DNA of 53,351 nt from Kiritimatiellia bacterium (GCA_028686345.1 JAQUCE010000001.1:103726-157076), one strand, 5' to 3'. Positions 43,163 through 51,960 are shown, numbered from the stretch's first letter. Numbers and translations: made by a program. The notes: a model not told the origin generated them from the letters alone.

Positions 43163-44127
43163 TGTTGTTTCCTTGTGAGCAGGTAGAGGAAGAAGGGACC
43201 GCCGGAGAGTGCGGTGATCACACCAACCGGTATCTCGTGCGGCGGCAGGCAGCTGCGTCCCAGGGTGTCGCAGAGGAGCAGAAAAAGACCGCCTGCCAGC
43301 GCTGATCCAGGGAGCAGGAAGCAATGGTTGGAACCAAAACGCCGCCGCAGGATATGCGGCACGATCAGCCCGGCAAAGCCTATGATTCCTGAGAGGGCAA
43401 CCGCGCAGGCGGTCATCAGGGTTGCCACGCTGATCAGTAGCGGTATTGTCAAGGCGGTGTTAACCCCGAGGTTGTGCGCATTCTCATGACCCAGCAGCAG
43501 GGCGTTGAGCTTGTTCGCCTGCGCTGTCAGGTAAAGGATGGACAGCATAATCGGAACTCCGCAGATTGCCAGCATCTCCCAGGAGCCGCACTGGAGGTTT
43601 CCCAACAACCACCAGGTAATGGAGCGCACGGTGTGGGTTCCGGCAAAGGTGATGATCAGCATCAGCACGCTGGAGAGCACACTGCCGGTTACAACTCCGG
43701 TGAGGATCAGATTCTGCGGCATGTGAGAACCACCCGCCCGTTGCGCGATGGAGATAATCAGGACGACTGTGATAATGGCCACAGTGAAAGAACCCAGCGG
43801 CAGTAGAAGGGGATAGAGAGCAGCCAGGCCAGATGCCATAACAATCGCGGTGCCGACCGAGGCACCGCTGCTGACACCGAGGATATAGGGCTCGGCCAAG
43901 GGATTGCGCAGCACGGTCTGCAGCACGCAGCCGGCAACTGAGAGTGCCGCCCCCACCAGCAACCCTGCCGCAATCCGGCTGGCGCGCAGATCCAGTAAAG
44001 CGCGTCCAGTGCCAGTGCGGATGTCAGGCAGGCCGAAGCCGGTTGATCCTAACATCAGCGAAAGTGCGAGCACTGCAACAAAAATTAAAGCTGCCGCCAA
44101 CAATAAGTATCTCTTGCGTGTCATCAT
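43159..44127 (-). CDS. FecCD/BtuC-type ABC transporter permease
   Basis: About 322 aa with roughly nine to ten membrane segments, including VAGCVLQTVLRNPLAEPYIL with GVSSGASVGT and the coupling region ALSGIIGFAGLIVPHILRR. These are hallmark FecCD/BtuC motifs. ATG 44127 (MMTRKRYLLL) is chosen; ATG 44142 is an equal alternative with no better ribosome site. A 311-bp gap with two large palindromic repeats separates it from the binding-protein gene. Confidence 0.9.
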   Translation of the reverse strand: MMTRKRYLLLAAALIFVAVLALSLMLGSTGFGLPDIRTGTGRALLDLRASRIAAGLLVGAALSVAGCVLQTVLRNPLAEPYILGVSSGASVGTAIVMASGLAALYPLLLPLGSFTVAIITVVLIISIAQRAGGSHMPQNLILTGVVTGSVLSSVLMLIITFAGTHTVRSITWWLLGNLQCGSWEMLAICGVPIMLSILYLTAQANKLNALLLGHENAHNLGVNTALTIPLLISVATLMTACAVALSGIIGFAGLIVPHILRRRFGSNHCFLLPGSALAGGLFLLLCDTLGRSCLPPHEIPVGVITALSGGPFFLYLLTRKQQ

Positions 44128-44200
44128 AATTTTTCTTTGCATAAAATCGTCACCCAGCATCGTCGCCGCTATCGTAAACCGAAGGCGCGGCCGACCTCTA

Positions 44201-44248
44201 GTAGCTCCGGTTTCCAAGCGGACATGTCCGATTGGAAACCGGAGCTAC
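44201..44248. repeat. 48-bp near-perfect palindrome starting with GTAG
   Basis: GTAGCTCCGGTTTCCAA and its exact complement (44232-44248) flank CGGACATGTCCG, itself a perfect palindrome. Only one base pair mismatches over the whole 48 nt. It shares TTTCCAA with 5971-6002. The GTAG head fits the REP pattern. Confidence 0.9.
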
Positions 44249-44263
44249 GTTTGTCGCGGGGCA

Positions 44264-44384
44264 CTGTAGCTGCGGGCCGTGACAGCCGGGTTGGCGCGTT
44301 TAAGGTCAATCGCCAGGCGTTCCGGCTCGCGAAGCGCTAAACTTTGGCCCGTCGGCGGGGTCACGGCCCCCGCCCTACAGCTGC
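44264..44384. repeat. CTGTAG...CTACAG palindromic unit
   Basis: CTGTAG at 44264 and CTACAG at 44375-44380 bound a 117-bp unit. Inside, GCGGGCCGTGAC (left) pairs imperfectly with GTCACGGCC (right), and GGCGGGG-TCACGG-CCCC forms a further hairpin. It is the same design as 21640-21695. With 44201-44248 it fills the gap 44128-44438 between permease and binding-protein genes. Confidence 0.75.
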
Positions 44385-44438
44385 GACTCGCATTGCGCCT
44401 GCTTGGCACGCCCTTTTTTTGCGCACTCTCGCACTTCT

Positions 44439-45263
44439 TCACTCCTGCAGCAGCCGGCGCATCTCGCGCACCCCTTCCAGCACGCGGGGTCCGGGGCGGC
44501 AGACCAGATCGAGATTTGAAGGTGTGAGCACCCGCCCGTCCTTCACGGCCCGCAGCTCCCTCCAGCCCATACGACTTCTAAAACTTTCCACTGGCTCGCC
44601 TTTAATCTTAAAAAAGCAGATTATCAGCTCAGGGTCCTGCTCTACAATCCACTCCAAAGAAATATTATCATACTCTTTTTGCAATGATTCGGCGACGTTG
44701 ATGCCACCTGCCAGCGCGACAAGCTCTGAGACAAAGGTGTTGGTGCCGCAGGTAACAGGGGTGTTGGGGTCAAAGAGCAGCAGCGTGCGGTAGTGCCGCA
44801 GTTGCTTTTTTGCCTCAGCCGCTTGCAGGGACAACTCACCCTCGATCTTACCCGCCAGAGCCTTTGCCTCATCGCGATGGAGGGTGATCTCACCAATCCG
44901 GCGGATCGCGACTGGAATGTCAGCCATGCGAGCACAGGGGATATGCTCGACGCTAACTCCGAATTTCTCCAGGGTTGACCTTTTTTGCGGATCAACCAGA
45001 AAGCTCTCCAGCAGGTGGGTGGGGGCCAGCGTGATGACCTGCTCCAGATTGGGAGAGGCGAATTTGCTGACAGCTGGAATGTTGCGCAGCATTTCAGGCG
45101 GATAGTCGCAGGCATCGGTGCGTCCGACCAGCGTTGCCGCTGCGCCAAGGGCGCAGACAATCTCAGTCAGCGCCGGAGCGGTGCTGATAATGCGCACAGC
45201 TCCATCCGGCCCCGGGTGCGCCTCCCTGCCGAGCGGTTTGCAACCAGCGCACAGCAGCAGCAA
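44439..45263 (-). CDS. Periplasmic binding lipoprotein of the FecB/BtuF type
   Basis: About 274 aa. The two-lobed metal-chelate binding fold is visible: ISTAPALTEIVCALGAAATL, VGRTDACDYPPEM, PNLEQVITLAPTHLLE, LVALAGGINVAESL, EWIVEQDPELIICF. The lipobox LCAGC sits at residues 4-8. TTG 45263 gives only MLLLCAGC, too short for a signal peptide. The frame continues upstream with RSPVIFLLLLL, which would make a proper one, but no ATG, GTG or TTG precedes it; ATA (45287) lies after GGAG. The real start is unsettled. It delivers substrate to the FecCD/FecE pair. Confidence 0.85.
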   Translation of the reverse strand: MLLLCAGCKPLGREAHPGPDGAVRIISTAPALTEIVCALGAAATLVGRTDACDYPPEMLRNIPAVSKFASPNLEQVITLAPTHLLESFLVDPQKRSTLEKFGVSVEHIPCARMADIPVAIRRIGEITLHRDEAKALAGKIEGELSLQAAEAKKQLRHYRTLLLFDPNTPVTCGTNTFVSELVALAGGINVAESLQKEYDNISLEWIVEQDPELIICFFKIKGEPVESFRSRMGWRELRAVKDGRVLTPSNLDLVCRPGPRVLEGVREMRRLLQE

Positions 45264-45288
45264 TAAAAAGATGACTGGGCTTCTTATA

Positions 45289-46248
45289 TTAAATCTCCAA
45301 GCCGGCTGCGCGTACGGCGGCTTTCATTTTAGCAATCCCGGTTTGCGCCGCGGCTAGCGGCTCCATGTTCCAGTACTCCTGATTGAACAGCTCCAGCGAC
45401 AGAAAAGCATGGCAGTGATTTTCAGCCAGATAGGTGAGGATCTCTGTTAGCGGGGCAATGCCGTCACCTGGCCACACGCGGTCGGAGTCTTTGATGTTCG
45501 CGCGCGGTGGATCAGCGGGATAATCATTCATGTGAAAGCAATGGATGGCCCTGCGTCCCGGAATTTTCATCGCTGCCGGTTCCACGCTCCCTTTGTACAT
45601 GTGGTAGGCATCCGCGAGGATGCATGCGTCAGGGTGACCTGATTTGGCTGCCACATACGCTGCCTCAGCCACATGGCTGAGGTTGGTGGAACTTCCCCAG
45701 GTCTCGATTTGCGGCGTGATCCCGGTTTCACGGCCGATCTGAAGGATTGCAAGGTAGCGCTCGGCAACTGCGTCAAGCTCTAGCTTGGCACCCTTGCCGT
45801 GGGCACCCACCGGCGGTGCTGCAATATGGGTTCCTCCAAGCTGCGCCAGCAGCTCCATATCCTGTTTCATCTGCTCAATACCAGCGGCGCGCTGCTGCGC
45901 ATCATCCACAATCCACTGCGCAAAACCGATACCGCTGCACACGCTGAGCCCGGCATCAGCACAGCGTTTGCGCAGATCCGGCAGCGACCCGCCAGCCTCT
46001 TTATACTCCTTGATTGTGCTGATCCACGGTTCGATGCCATTATAGCCAGCCTTGATGGCAACATCGATCTCAGCTGCCAAGCCCAGCTTCTGGCCGCGGA
46101 TCGTGCTTGTGTTGAGTGAGAGCCCAAACCAGTGACTTTGTGCGTGGTTTTTTTTACCTGCTTCAGCCGCGTTGGTTAAAGCAGGCAGCAGCGCCGCCCC
46201 GGTGGCGATGGTTGATCCGGTGATAAATTGTTTGCGAGTTATCGTCAT
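45289..46248 (-). CDS. Sugar-phosphate isomerase/epimerase-like TIM barrel with export signal
   Basis: 319 aa from ATG 46248. The leader has a twin-arginine-like TITRKQFITGSTIATGAALL. The body is an AP endonuclease 2/xylose isomerase-like TIM barrel: GIEPWISTIKEY, ITPQIETWGSST, CILADAYHMYKG, and AIHCFHMNDYPA, with acidic and His residues at metal-binding places. Such proteins act on sugars or inositols. GGAG lies 9 bp before ATG 46248 (the codon at 46254 would leave only 3 bp). It lies 105 bp after the GH78-like gene and its stop region may serve the binding-protein gene, 25 bp on. Confidence 0.82.
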   Translation of the reverse strand: MTITRKQFITGSTIATGAALLPALTNAAEAGKKNHAQSHWFGLSLNTSTIRGQKLGLAAEIDVAIKAGYNGIEPWISTIKEYKEAGGSLPDLRKRCADAGLSVCSGIGFAQWIVDDAQQRAAGIEQMKQDMELLAQLGGTHIAAPPVGAHGKGAKLELDAVAERYLAILQIGRETGITPQIETWGSSTNLSHVAEAAYVAAKSGHPDACILADAYHMYKGSVEPAAMKIPGRRAIHCFHMNDYPADPPRANIKDSDRVWPGDGIAPLTEILTYLAENHCHAFLSLELFNQEYWNMEPLAAAQTGIAKMKAAVRAAGLEI

Positions 46249-46353
46249 TTTCATGGCCTCCAAATCAGCATGATAGTTTGCTTGGTTGTTGTTTGTCAAC
46301 CGCCAGGTTTACCCTTTTTCGCGCGCAGCACCTTTGCCGGGGTGCATTACAGT

Positions 46354-48756
46354 TTATTCCCGTACAGCGGGGATTGACAGACGGGAGGTGTCAACCTTAG
46401 CTTTATATCCATTCGGCATTTTTAAGCTGTAAACGAACTTGTCATCTTGTTTGCGCCAACTGACCGTGAACAAGCTATCTTTGACCGGAATGGTGCCGCT
46501 GCACTCTTGCAGCGCTAGATCTGAAAAAGCCAAAGTCACTTGTTTCTTTACAGTGTCCAGAGCTCTGATGCCCAGAACATCACGGTAGTACATGTGTGCC
46601 ACATGGCTGGCAAAGCCGTGGCTGCAACTGGCGTGCGGCGTATCGTTCTCCCACAGCGTGCCGGTTAGATCTGTCATGTTGAGGAAATAGCCTTTTGTCT
46701 CCTCTAAAATTTGAGCGGACAAGTGTTGTCGCGAGAGCAGTTCCAGGCGCAGATAATTGCCAATGAAAGCGTTTGCGAAATGGATCTCGGGGTGTTTTTT
46801 ACTCTTTTTGCGTTCAGGTCCGAAATCGTCCAGCAAGGTCTTCCATAGCGCGTCATGGGTTTCCGGCGTGGCTGTGCGGAAGAAAAAAGCGTAATACTGG
46901 CAGGTTTCCGTGCGCTCTCCTGAGAGCTTCAGGCTCCCGTCGGGCTGGCGTACGGCGTTATCCACGAAAAAAGTTCCGTCAAATGACTGCTTGCGGATTG
47001 TCGCACGCATTTGCTCAGCCTGCTCCGCAAGGTGCGGCATATCGTAAAGGCGAGCCACGCAATCCAGCACCTCGGCGTAAGTCATATTGGAGGGATAGTT
47101 GACATCCTGGACCAGCTGGTTGGCGCGTGACCACTCCACGAACACCCAGGCCGGCAGTTTTTCGAGCAAGCCATCGCTGTTGCGGTATTTTTTAAAGAAC
47201 TCAATCAAGGCTAACACACGCGGCTTAAGGGCATCTACCATGGCGCGGTCGCCGCTGCGTTGCAGATACTCCTCCAGTTGCACCACAAACCACATGGCCC
47301 AGTTGGGAATATAATTGCCGTTATAGTGGTCTGCAGGATAACACATCGGCAGCATGCCCTCAGGCAGATGCGCGAAGCTTTCCGGCAGCAGGTAGTTCTG
47401 GAAAAACATGCGCTCCATTTCGGTGTTACCGCACAGGTCTACCGCAACCCTGCTCGTGAAGAATGTGTCGCAGAGCCAGCCTGCGCGCTCTCGTCCGGCA
47501 CAGTCCGAGAAAACGTCGACAGCGTTCTGCTTGAAGGTTTCACGCGCGGCCTCGAAGATTCTGTTGAGCTCCGGGTCGGAAGATTTAAAAGCAGCGCGCT
47601 CGGCATCCGGGTTGACATATTCTCTGAAGTACAGGCCCGCTATATCGCATGGCCCGCCGCTGACGATTATCTTCAGAACTTTCATCTGATACGGCTCGAA
47701 AGTTTCCACGCGATATGATCCGGCACCGGCCAGGTCATAAGCGACGACATTGGCGCAGCTGTAGCGCTGAATGTTGATGTCTTCATTGCTCAGGATTTCG
47801 TCAAAAACGAAATACACCCGTGCAGGAGCTTCACTGTTCAGAACAGCTCCAAAGAATCCTGCGTTGTTCATACCAAAGTCAAAGATGCGGAACTCGTTAT
47901 CTTTGATGCGCAATTTTCGTTCATGGTCATAAGCTGCCTCGACTTTGGTATGCGAAAGAGTTTCCAGTTTCTGTACCTCGTGAAGCGGGATGGTTGCCAA
48001 CTCGGCTTGCGGGAAGCCTTTGTACTCCGGCCCGATATTGCTCATGGCCCGGTCGACCCAGAGCTTGGCCTCAGGATTATGTTTCAAGGTGCCGCGACTG
48101 AATTCGGAAACAGGGCGGCGGATATTAAAGGTCGGATAAGGGGCGATCCTAGCCAACAAACGCGCCTGAGGAATCTGAGCCAGCTTGGCCGGTGCAAACT
48201 CGCCGCCTGTGCGCCAATCGTCTGATTGAGGAGTGAGTTGGTAAACCTCAGAGAAGGTGCGCTGGAAACTGTAGCGTTGCACTTTTCGCACGCGGCTTTC
48301 TAGCAGCTGAGCCTCGAAAGGTGTGCCCGCACCTGCGGTCGAGGCGAGAACATTGGCGCCATCCACGATCTCGGCCTGCAGGAAAGAGGGCTGGTCAAGG
48401 TGGTAGTAGCTGTTGACGTTGTAGCCAGCAACTTCGATTGCGATCACATTCACACCTGGGCGGCAGCGCCCTTTCAGTGGCCATTCGTCAACACGGTAAA
48501 AGCCGTGCGGACCTCGGGCCGGCCCGTAGCCCAGAAACTCGCCGTTAATGAAAATACGGCAGACTGTCGAACCTGTCATGCGGAGCACCGCGCTGTCAGC
48601 AGCCGTGCCGTCCACTGTGCTCCGGAAACCGACAAACAGGTTCATCTCCTTTTCGCGACCTTCGAGCCAGAGTGGCTTGGCTGAAACAAAAGATACGGCC
48701 TCAGCCGCGCCGGCCAGCGCCAAAAGCATGAGTGAAACTGTGATATATTTACGCAT
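46354..48756 (-). CDS. Exported GH78-like alpha-L-rhamnosidase
   Basis: 800 aa with a signal peptide (YITVSLMLLALAGAAEA). N-terminal beta-sandwich (CRIFINGEFLGYGPARG, typical of rhamnosidase N domain) and middle beta domain precede an (alpha/alpha)6 barrel from about residue 400. The catalytic region has DCAGRERAGWLCD, the GH78 D-C-x-x-R-E-R pattern, and WEND-containing stretch TGTLWENDTPHA. ATG 48756 follows GGAGG by 8 bp. It removes terminal L-rhamnose from plant or microbial polysaccharide (family knowledge). Substrate is not determined here. Confidence 0.85.
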   Translation of the reverse strand: MRKYITVSLMLLALAGAAEAVSFVSAKPLWLEGREKEMNLFVGFRSTVDGTAADSAVLRMTGSTVCRIFINGEFLGYGPARGPHGFYRVDEWPLKGRCRPGVNVIAIEVAGYNVNSYYHLDQPSFLQAEIVDGANVLASTAGAGTPFEAQLLESRVRKVQRYSFQRTFSEVYQLTPQSDDWRTGGEFAPAKLAQIPQARLLARIAPYPTFNIRRPVSEFSRGTLKHNPEAKLWVDRAMSNIGPEYKGFPQAELATIPLHEVQKLETLSHTKVEAAYDHERKLRIKDNEFRIFDFGMNNAGFFGAVLNSEAPARVYFVFDEILSNEDINIQRYSCANVVAYDLAGAGSYRVETFEPYQMKVLKIIVSGGPCDIAGLYFREYVNPDAERAAFKSSDPELNRIFEAARETFKQNAVDVFSDCAGRERAGWLCDTFFTSRVAVDLCGNTEMERMFFQNYLLPESFAHLPEGMLPMCYPADHYNGNYIPNWAMWFVVQLEEYLQRSGDRAMVDALKPRVLALIEFFKKYRNSDGLLEKLPAWVFVEWSRANQLVQDVNYPSNMTYAEVLDCVARLYDMPHLAEQAEQMRATIRKQSFDGTFFVDNAVRQPDGSLKLSGERTETCQYYAFFFRTATPETHDALWKTLLDDFGPERKKSKKHPEIHFANAFIGNYLRLELLSRQHLSAQILEETKGYFLNMTDLTGTLWENDTPHASCSHGFASHVAHMYYRDVLGIRALDTVKKQVTLAFSDLALQECSGTIPVKDSLFTVSWRKQDDKFVYSLKMPNGYKAKVDTSRLSIPAVRE

Positions 48757-48962
48757 AATAACTACCTCCATTAGTTGCTATTCTCTCAACTCCTGTTGCA
48801 AAAAACAAGAAGTTCTGATAACCATCTTCATAAGTTGTTGAAAGAAGTACCTCAAGCTTCCAGCTTGAATGAAAATGTTTTCCGCAAGCAGGATGCTTGC
48901 ACTACTCCATTATCGCTTTTACAGTAACGTCTCGTCAACCCGCCCTGGAGCAGGCTACTGTC

Positions 48963-49070
48963 GTCGCGCTTTGCAGCTACGCCGGACACGGAAAGGTTGA
49001 ACAACAAACCTTACAGGGCAGCCGTTTGTTGTTCACGCTTCCCAGTCACGGCGTAAAAGCAAAGCGCGAC
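48963..49070. repeat. Nested 108-bp palindrome
   Basis: Outer arms of 22 nt (48963-48984, 49049-49070) pair except for a 3-nt bulge: GTCGCGCTTTGC with GCAAAGCGCGAC and TACGCCG with CGGCGTA. An inner pair, TGAACAACAAAC (48998-49009) and GTTTGTTGTTCA (49024-49035), nests inside and resembles the start-of-window 77-bp repeat. Two smaller hairpins lie just before (48852-48868 and 48884-48900, GCAAGCA-GGA-TGCTTGC). The 375-bp gap 48757-49131 is filled with these and holds no gene. Confidence 0.85.
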
Positions 49071-49131
49071 TTGTCCGGGCATCGCTATTGCGAAGCCTGA
49101 AGCCGGAAGCGTGCTCTTAATCACAAACTTT

Positions 49132-50049
49132 TCACCAGAGTTCACCGGGGTTCTGCGCGAACGCGCGCACCCTCTGAATCTGGTCAGCCCCGCAGAGCAG
49201 CATGATCAGTCGGTCAACGCCGAGTGCAATGCCTGCACAGGGGGGCAACCCTTTTTCAATGGCTTGCAGAAAGGGCTCATCCAGGGGATAGACCTCCTTG
49301 TCCAGCGCGGCGCGGGTGGCAGCGCAATTTTCAAAGCGCCGCCGCTGGAGCGCGGGGTCGCAGAGTTCGCTGTAGGTGTTCGCCAGCTCCATGCCGCCAA
49401 TATAAAGCTCCCAGCGCTCAGCCACGAGCGGGTTTTCCGGTTTCAGCCGTGCCAGTGCAGCGGCGGGAGCGGGGTAGTCGATCAGCACGCACGGCTTATT
49501 CTGCGGCAGAGCGGGCTCCACCTTGCGCATCAGATCCAGCTCAAAGCGATTCTCATCCCACTCTGTCACCGGATTCCAGCCGGCAAAGCGCTCGAATGCG
49601 TCGGCAACTGTAATCACCTCCCAGGGCCCGTCAAGTACGGTACAGTGGCCGTGACGGGCGAAGCTCGCGGCACCTGTGACAGAGGTAAATGTGTGCACCA
49701 GCAGCTCGCGGGTATCCTGCAGGATATCGTGGTAATCCGCATTCAAGCGATACCACTCCAGCATAGTGAACTCCGGGTTGTGGCGGCCGCCACACTCTTT
49801 TTCGCGGAAGCAGGAGCCGATCTGAAACAGCGGCGCGCACCCTGCTGCCAGCAGCCGCTTCATGTGCAGCTCCGGCGAGGTGCGCAGCCAGGCCGAGCCG
49901 GCAGCAGGGGCGTCAACATGGGTTTCCAGCGCCGGGGCAGGGACACGGATCGGAGTTTCCACCTCAATGAAAGCTTTGGCATGGAAAAACTCCCGCATCA
50001 CTTGCAGGGCTTGACTGCGAATTTTCAGATATTGTAAATTTACTTGCAT
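49132..50049 (-). CDS. epmA: EF-P-(lysine) beta-lysyltransferase
   Basis: GenX/PoxA family, a short class II lysyl-tRNA synthetase paralogue that attaches (R)-beta-lysine to elongation factor P. 305 aa, near the usual 325. Class II motifs are visible: FIEVETPIRVPAPALETHVD, motif 2 FQIGSCFREKECGGRHNPEF, and motif 3 GIALGVDRLIML. There is no tRNA anticodon-binding domain, which separates it from LysS. Neighbouring efp or epmB genes are not in the window. Confidence 0.93.
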   Translation of the reverse strand: MQVNLQYLKIRSQALQVMREFFHAKAFIEVETPIRVPAPALETHVDAPAAGSAWLRTSPELHMKRLLAAGCAPLFQIGSCFREKECGGRHNPEFTMLEWYRLNADYHDILQDTRELLVHTFTSVTGAASFARHGHCTVLDGPWEVITVADAFERFAGWNPVTEWDENRFELDLMRKVEPALPQNKPCVLIDYPAPAAALARLKPENPLVAERWELYIGGMELANTYSELCDPALQRRRFENCAATRAALDKEVYPLDEPFLQAIEKGLPPCAGIALGVDRLIMLLCGADQIQRVRAFAQNPGELW

Positions 50050-50258
50050 GGAATAAAATCAAGGGTTGAGGGGCAATGAGTGTTTTGTTGCGTTTTTTTG
50101 CGTAACTTTGTCGCAAAGTTTTTGGCCAAGGTAAATTCCCCAAACGCGGGGCGTTTGTTACTAAAGCAGCGGGCTCTTAGTCATGCAACTTTCAGTAAGG
50201 GCAACGACCTCCCGCACACACACAAACTTATTTGGTTACGGCAAAAAGCTGCTTTAGT

Positions 50259-50510
50259 TCAGTACATCTTCTCGTATTCGCCCTTGGAGATTTTTTTTAG
50301 TTTAGTAAAGCCCGCATTTTTCGCTCGGTCATCCAGCTTGGACTTTGAGCGTCCAATGGCCGGGGCGGTGATAACCTTGAAAACAGGGTTACCGCATTTC
50401 GGGCAGGTTGTGAGCGATGGATCCTTGATGCGCTGCGTGATCTCAAACCCATCCTTACAGTGCGGGCAGGATTTTTTGGGTTCTTTTGCTTCGTAATCAT
50501 AAACTGGCAT
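50259..50510 (-). CDS. FmdB-family zinc-ribbon protein (possible internal start)
   Basis: The last 83 residues of the regulator frame form a complete FmdB protein: MPVYDYEAK start, CPHC and CPKC pairs, then KSKLDDRAKNAGF. The usual FmdB is a free-standing protein of 80-110 aa. AGGA lies 7 bp before ATG 50510, so translation could start here separately in addition to, or instead of, the fusion. Function is unknown in the family beyond a probable regulatory role. Confidence 0.45.
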   Translation of the reverse strand: MPVYDYEAKEPKKSCPHCKDGFEITQRIKDPSLTTCPKCGNPVFKVITAPAIGRSKSKLDDRAKNAGFTKLKKISKGEYEKMY

Positions 50511-51755
50511 AATCAATTCCTGTTTTAAAAGTTGCCTGTATTTTATATTATTCGCGCGAAAAGATGAAGGGGTAACTTGAAAAGCCTCCTTAAATCGCCT
50601 ACCGAAATGGCTTGCTCCGGCAAACCCGCAGGCATATGAGATTTCATTGATCGTTTGGCTTGTGTCTCGAAGAAGTGCTTGAGCGCGGTCAAGACGGACC
50701 CGAAGGATTTCATTATGGACTGTGCGACCCAGTGCCTTGCGGGTGTGTATCTCCAGCAGGCGGCGTGATACATTCAAATGACGGGCTACATCGGCGACAG
50801 TCATGGGAGTGCCGACATTAATCCAGATGAATTCCAGAGCTTTCACAATCAAAGGGTCATCAATACGAATCGCTTCAGTCGAACGGCGGGTGACTATGCG
50901 CACTGCTCCGTAAGTTATGACGTGTTTTCCAAGTGCTTCTTTCCCCACCCGCATAAGTGTGTCAAGGACTTTGGCAGCTTGATAGCAGGCTTCTTCCGCG
51001 CCCATCTCAATGCTGGACATGGGCGGGTTGGTTGTTTCACAGAGGATTTCATCATTATCCACGCTCAGTACGGCGGCCTCCTGGGGAACGGCGATTCCTG
51101 CCTGCATGCACGCATCGATTACCTGTCGTCCGCGGGTGTCCCACGCGGCCATGATGGCCACTGGTTTGGGTAGTTTTGTCAGCCATTTGCACAGCCGTTT
51201 CTGCTCAATACCAAAATCATTTCGCTCATGTCTTGTCAGTGATGGGTAGATATGGCAGGTGAAACCCTTTTCTTTAACGCGAGCCGCAAAGGCTTCCGAG
51301 CGGTCGCGTGACCAGTGAATGTTGTTAATTTCCCCGATAAACGCAAAGTTGCTGTAGTGCCTTTCCAGAAAATAATCGGCAGCGATGCGTCCAATTTCAA
51401 AGCTGTCGCAGGAAACACGGTTCAGGTTGGAGATAGGATTCGAGGGGGTAAGGTACTCTTTCAGTGGATCAACGATTACGGCAGGGAGCTTTGCAGAAAG
51501 GACAGCCTTGGCATGGGCTTTATTATGAACATAGCCGATGATACCTGTGCCGTCCCAGGCTTTGGTCTGCCGGAGTTTTTGTTCGCCTTCGCGGTCTTCA
51601 ATAATATGCAGTTCCCAAGGGCCGTTTTGGTGGACATAGCGAAGAATACCGCGTAGCATCCATCGGCAGGCTATAATGGAGGTCGGAAAAATCAAAAGGA
51701 CGCGTGGGACGCGGGTTTTCAATTTCTTTTTTGTCGGCTTAATATTGGGTTTCAT
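50259..51755 (-). CDS. XylR-type regulator (LacI-like sensor plus AraC HTH) fused to an FmdB zinc ribbon
   Basis: 498 aa. Residues about 20-290 form a LacI/periplasmic-binding sugar sensor (AVIVDPLKEY, AAVLSVDNDEILCETTNPPM). About 305-405 are an AraC-type HTH pair (MTVADVARHLNVSRRLLE, ISYACGFAGASHFGRRFKEA). This order is the XylR layout frequent in PVC bacteria. From 416 the frame continues without a stop into a complete FmdB-type zinc ribbon (MPVYDYEAKEP, KSCPHC, CPKCGNP). It probably controls the divergent gene at 51961; a palindromic TTGCGCAA lies at 51874-51881. A frameshift or lost stop joining two genes is the alternative to a real fusion. Confidence 0.85.
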   Translation of the reverse strand: MKPNIKPTKKKLKTRVPRVLLIFPTSIIACRWMLRGILRYVHQNGPWELHIIEDREGEQKLRQTKAWDGTGIIGYVHNKAHAKAVLSAKLPAVIVDPLKEYLTPSNPISNLNRVSCDSFEIGRIAADYFLERHYSNFAFIGEINNIHWSRDRSEAFAARVKEKGFTCHIYPSLTRHERNDFGIEQKRLCKWLTKLPKPVAIMAAWDTRGRQVIDACMQAGIAVPQEAAVLSVDNDEILCETTNPPMSSIEMGAEEACYQAAKVLDTLMRVGKEALGKHVITYGAVRIVTRRSTEAIRIDDPLIVKALEFIWINVGTPMTVADVARHLNVSRRLLEIHTRKALGRTVHNEILRVRLDRAQALLRDTSQTINEISYACGFAGASHFGRRFKEAFQVTPSSFRANNIKYRQLLKQELIMPVYDYEAKEPKKSCPHCKDGFEITQRIKDPSLTTCPKCGNPVFKVITAPAIGRSKSKLDDRAKNAGFTKLKKISKGEYEKMY

Positions 51756-51960
51756 AAAAATATGGTTTTCTGAGAGTCGTGAGAAACAAACACTGCAATT
51801 TACTTAAAACACAGCTACTATATCCATATTATATTTTCATAACAACATAAATTTCGCATTTAGGCTAATGATTTTGCGCAATTGTGTCTTGTCGGAAGTT
51901 GAATCAGGGTTTATCTTTGAAACATGTTAAGAGATTTAATCTCGATGGAGGGTATAAGAA

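Noticed and set aside
42398..45290. Cobalamin riboswitch upstream of the BtuCDF-like genes
   Set aside because: The gaps are either very short or filled by palindromic repeats; no B12-box-like sequence was recognised.
49111..50037. 308-codon plus-strand open frame opposite epmA
   Set aside because: It is fully antisense to a clear EpmA with all class II motifs; the product has no domain.
50104..50120. Terminator hairpin AACTTTG-TCG-CAAAGTT followed by a T-run
   Set aside because: The T-run is on the plus strand, where no gene ends; both neighbouring genes are on the minus strand.
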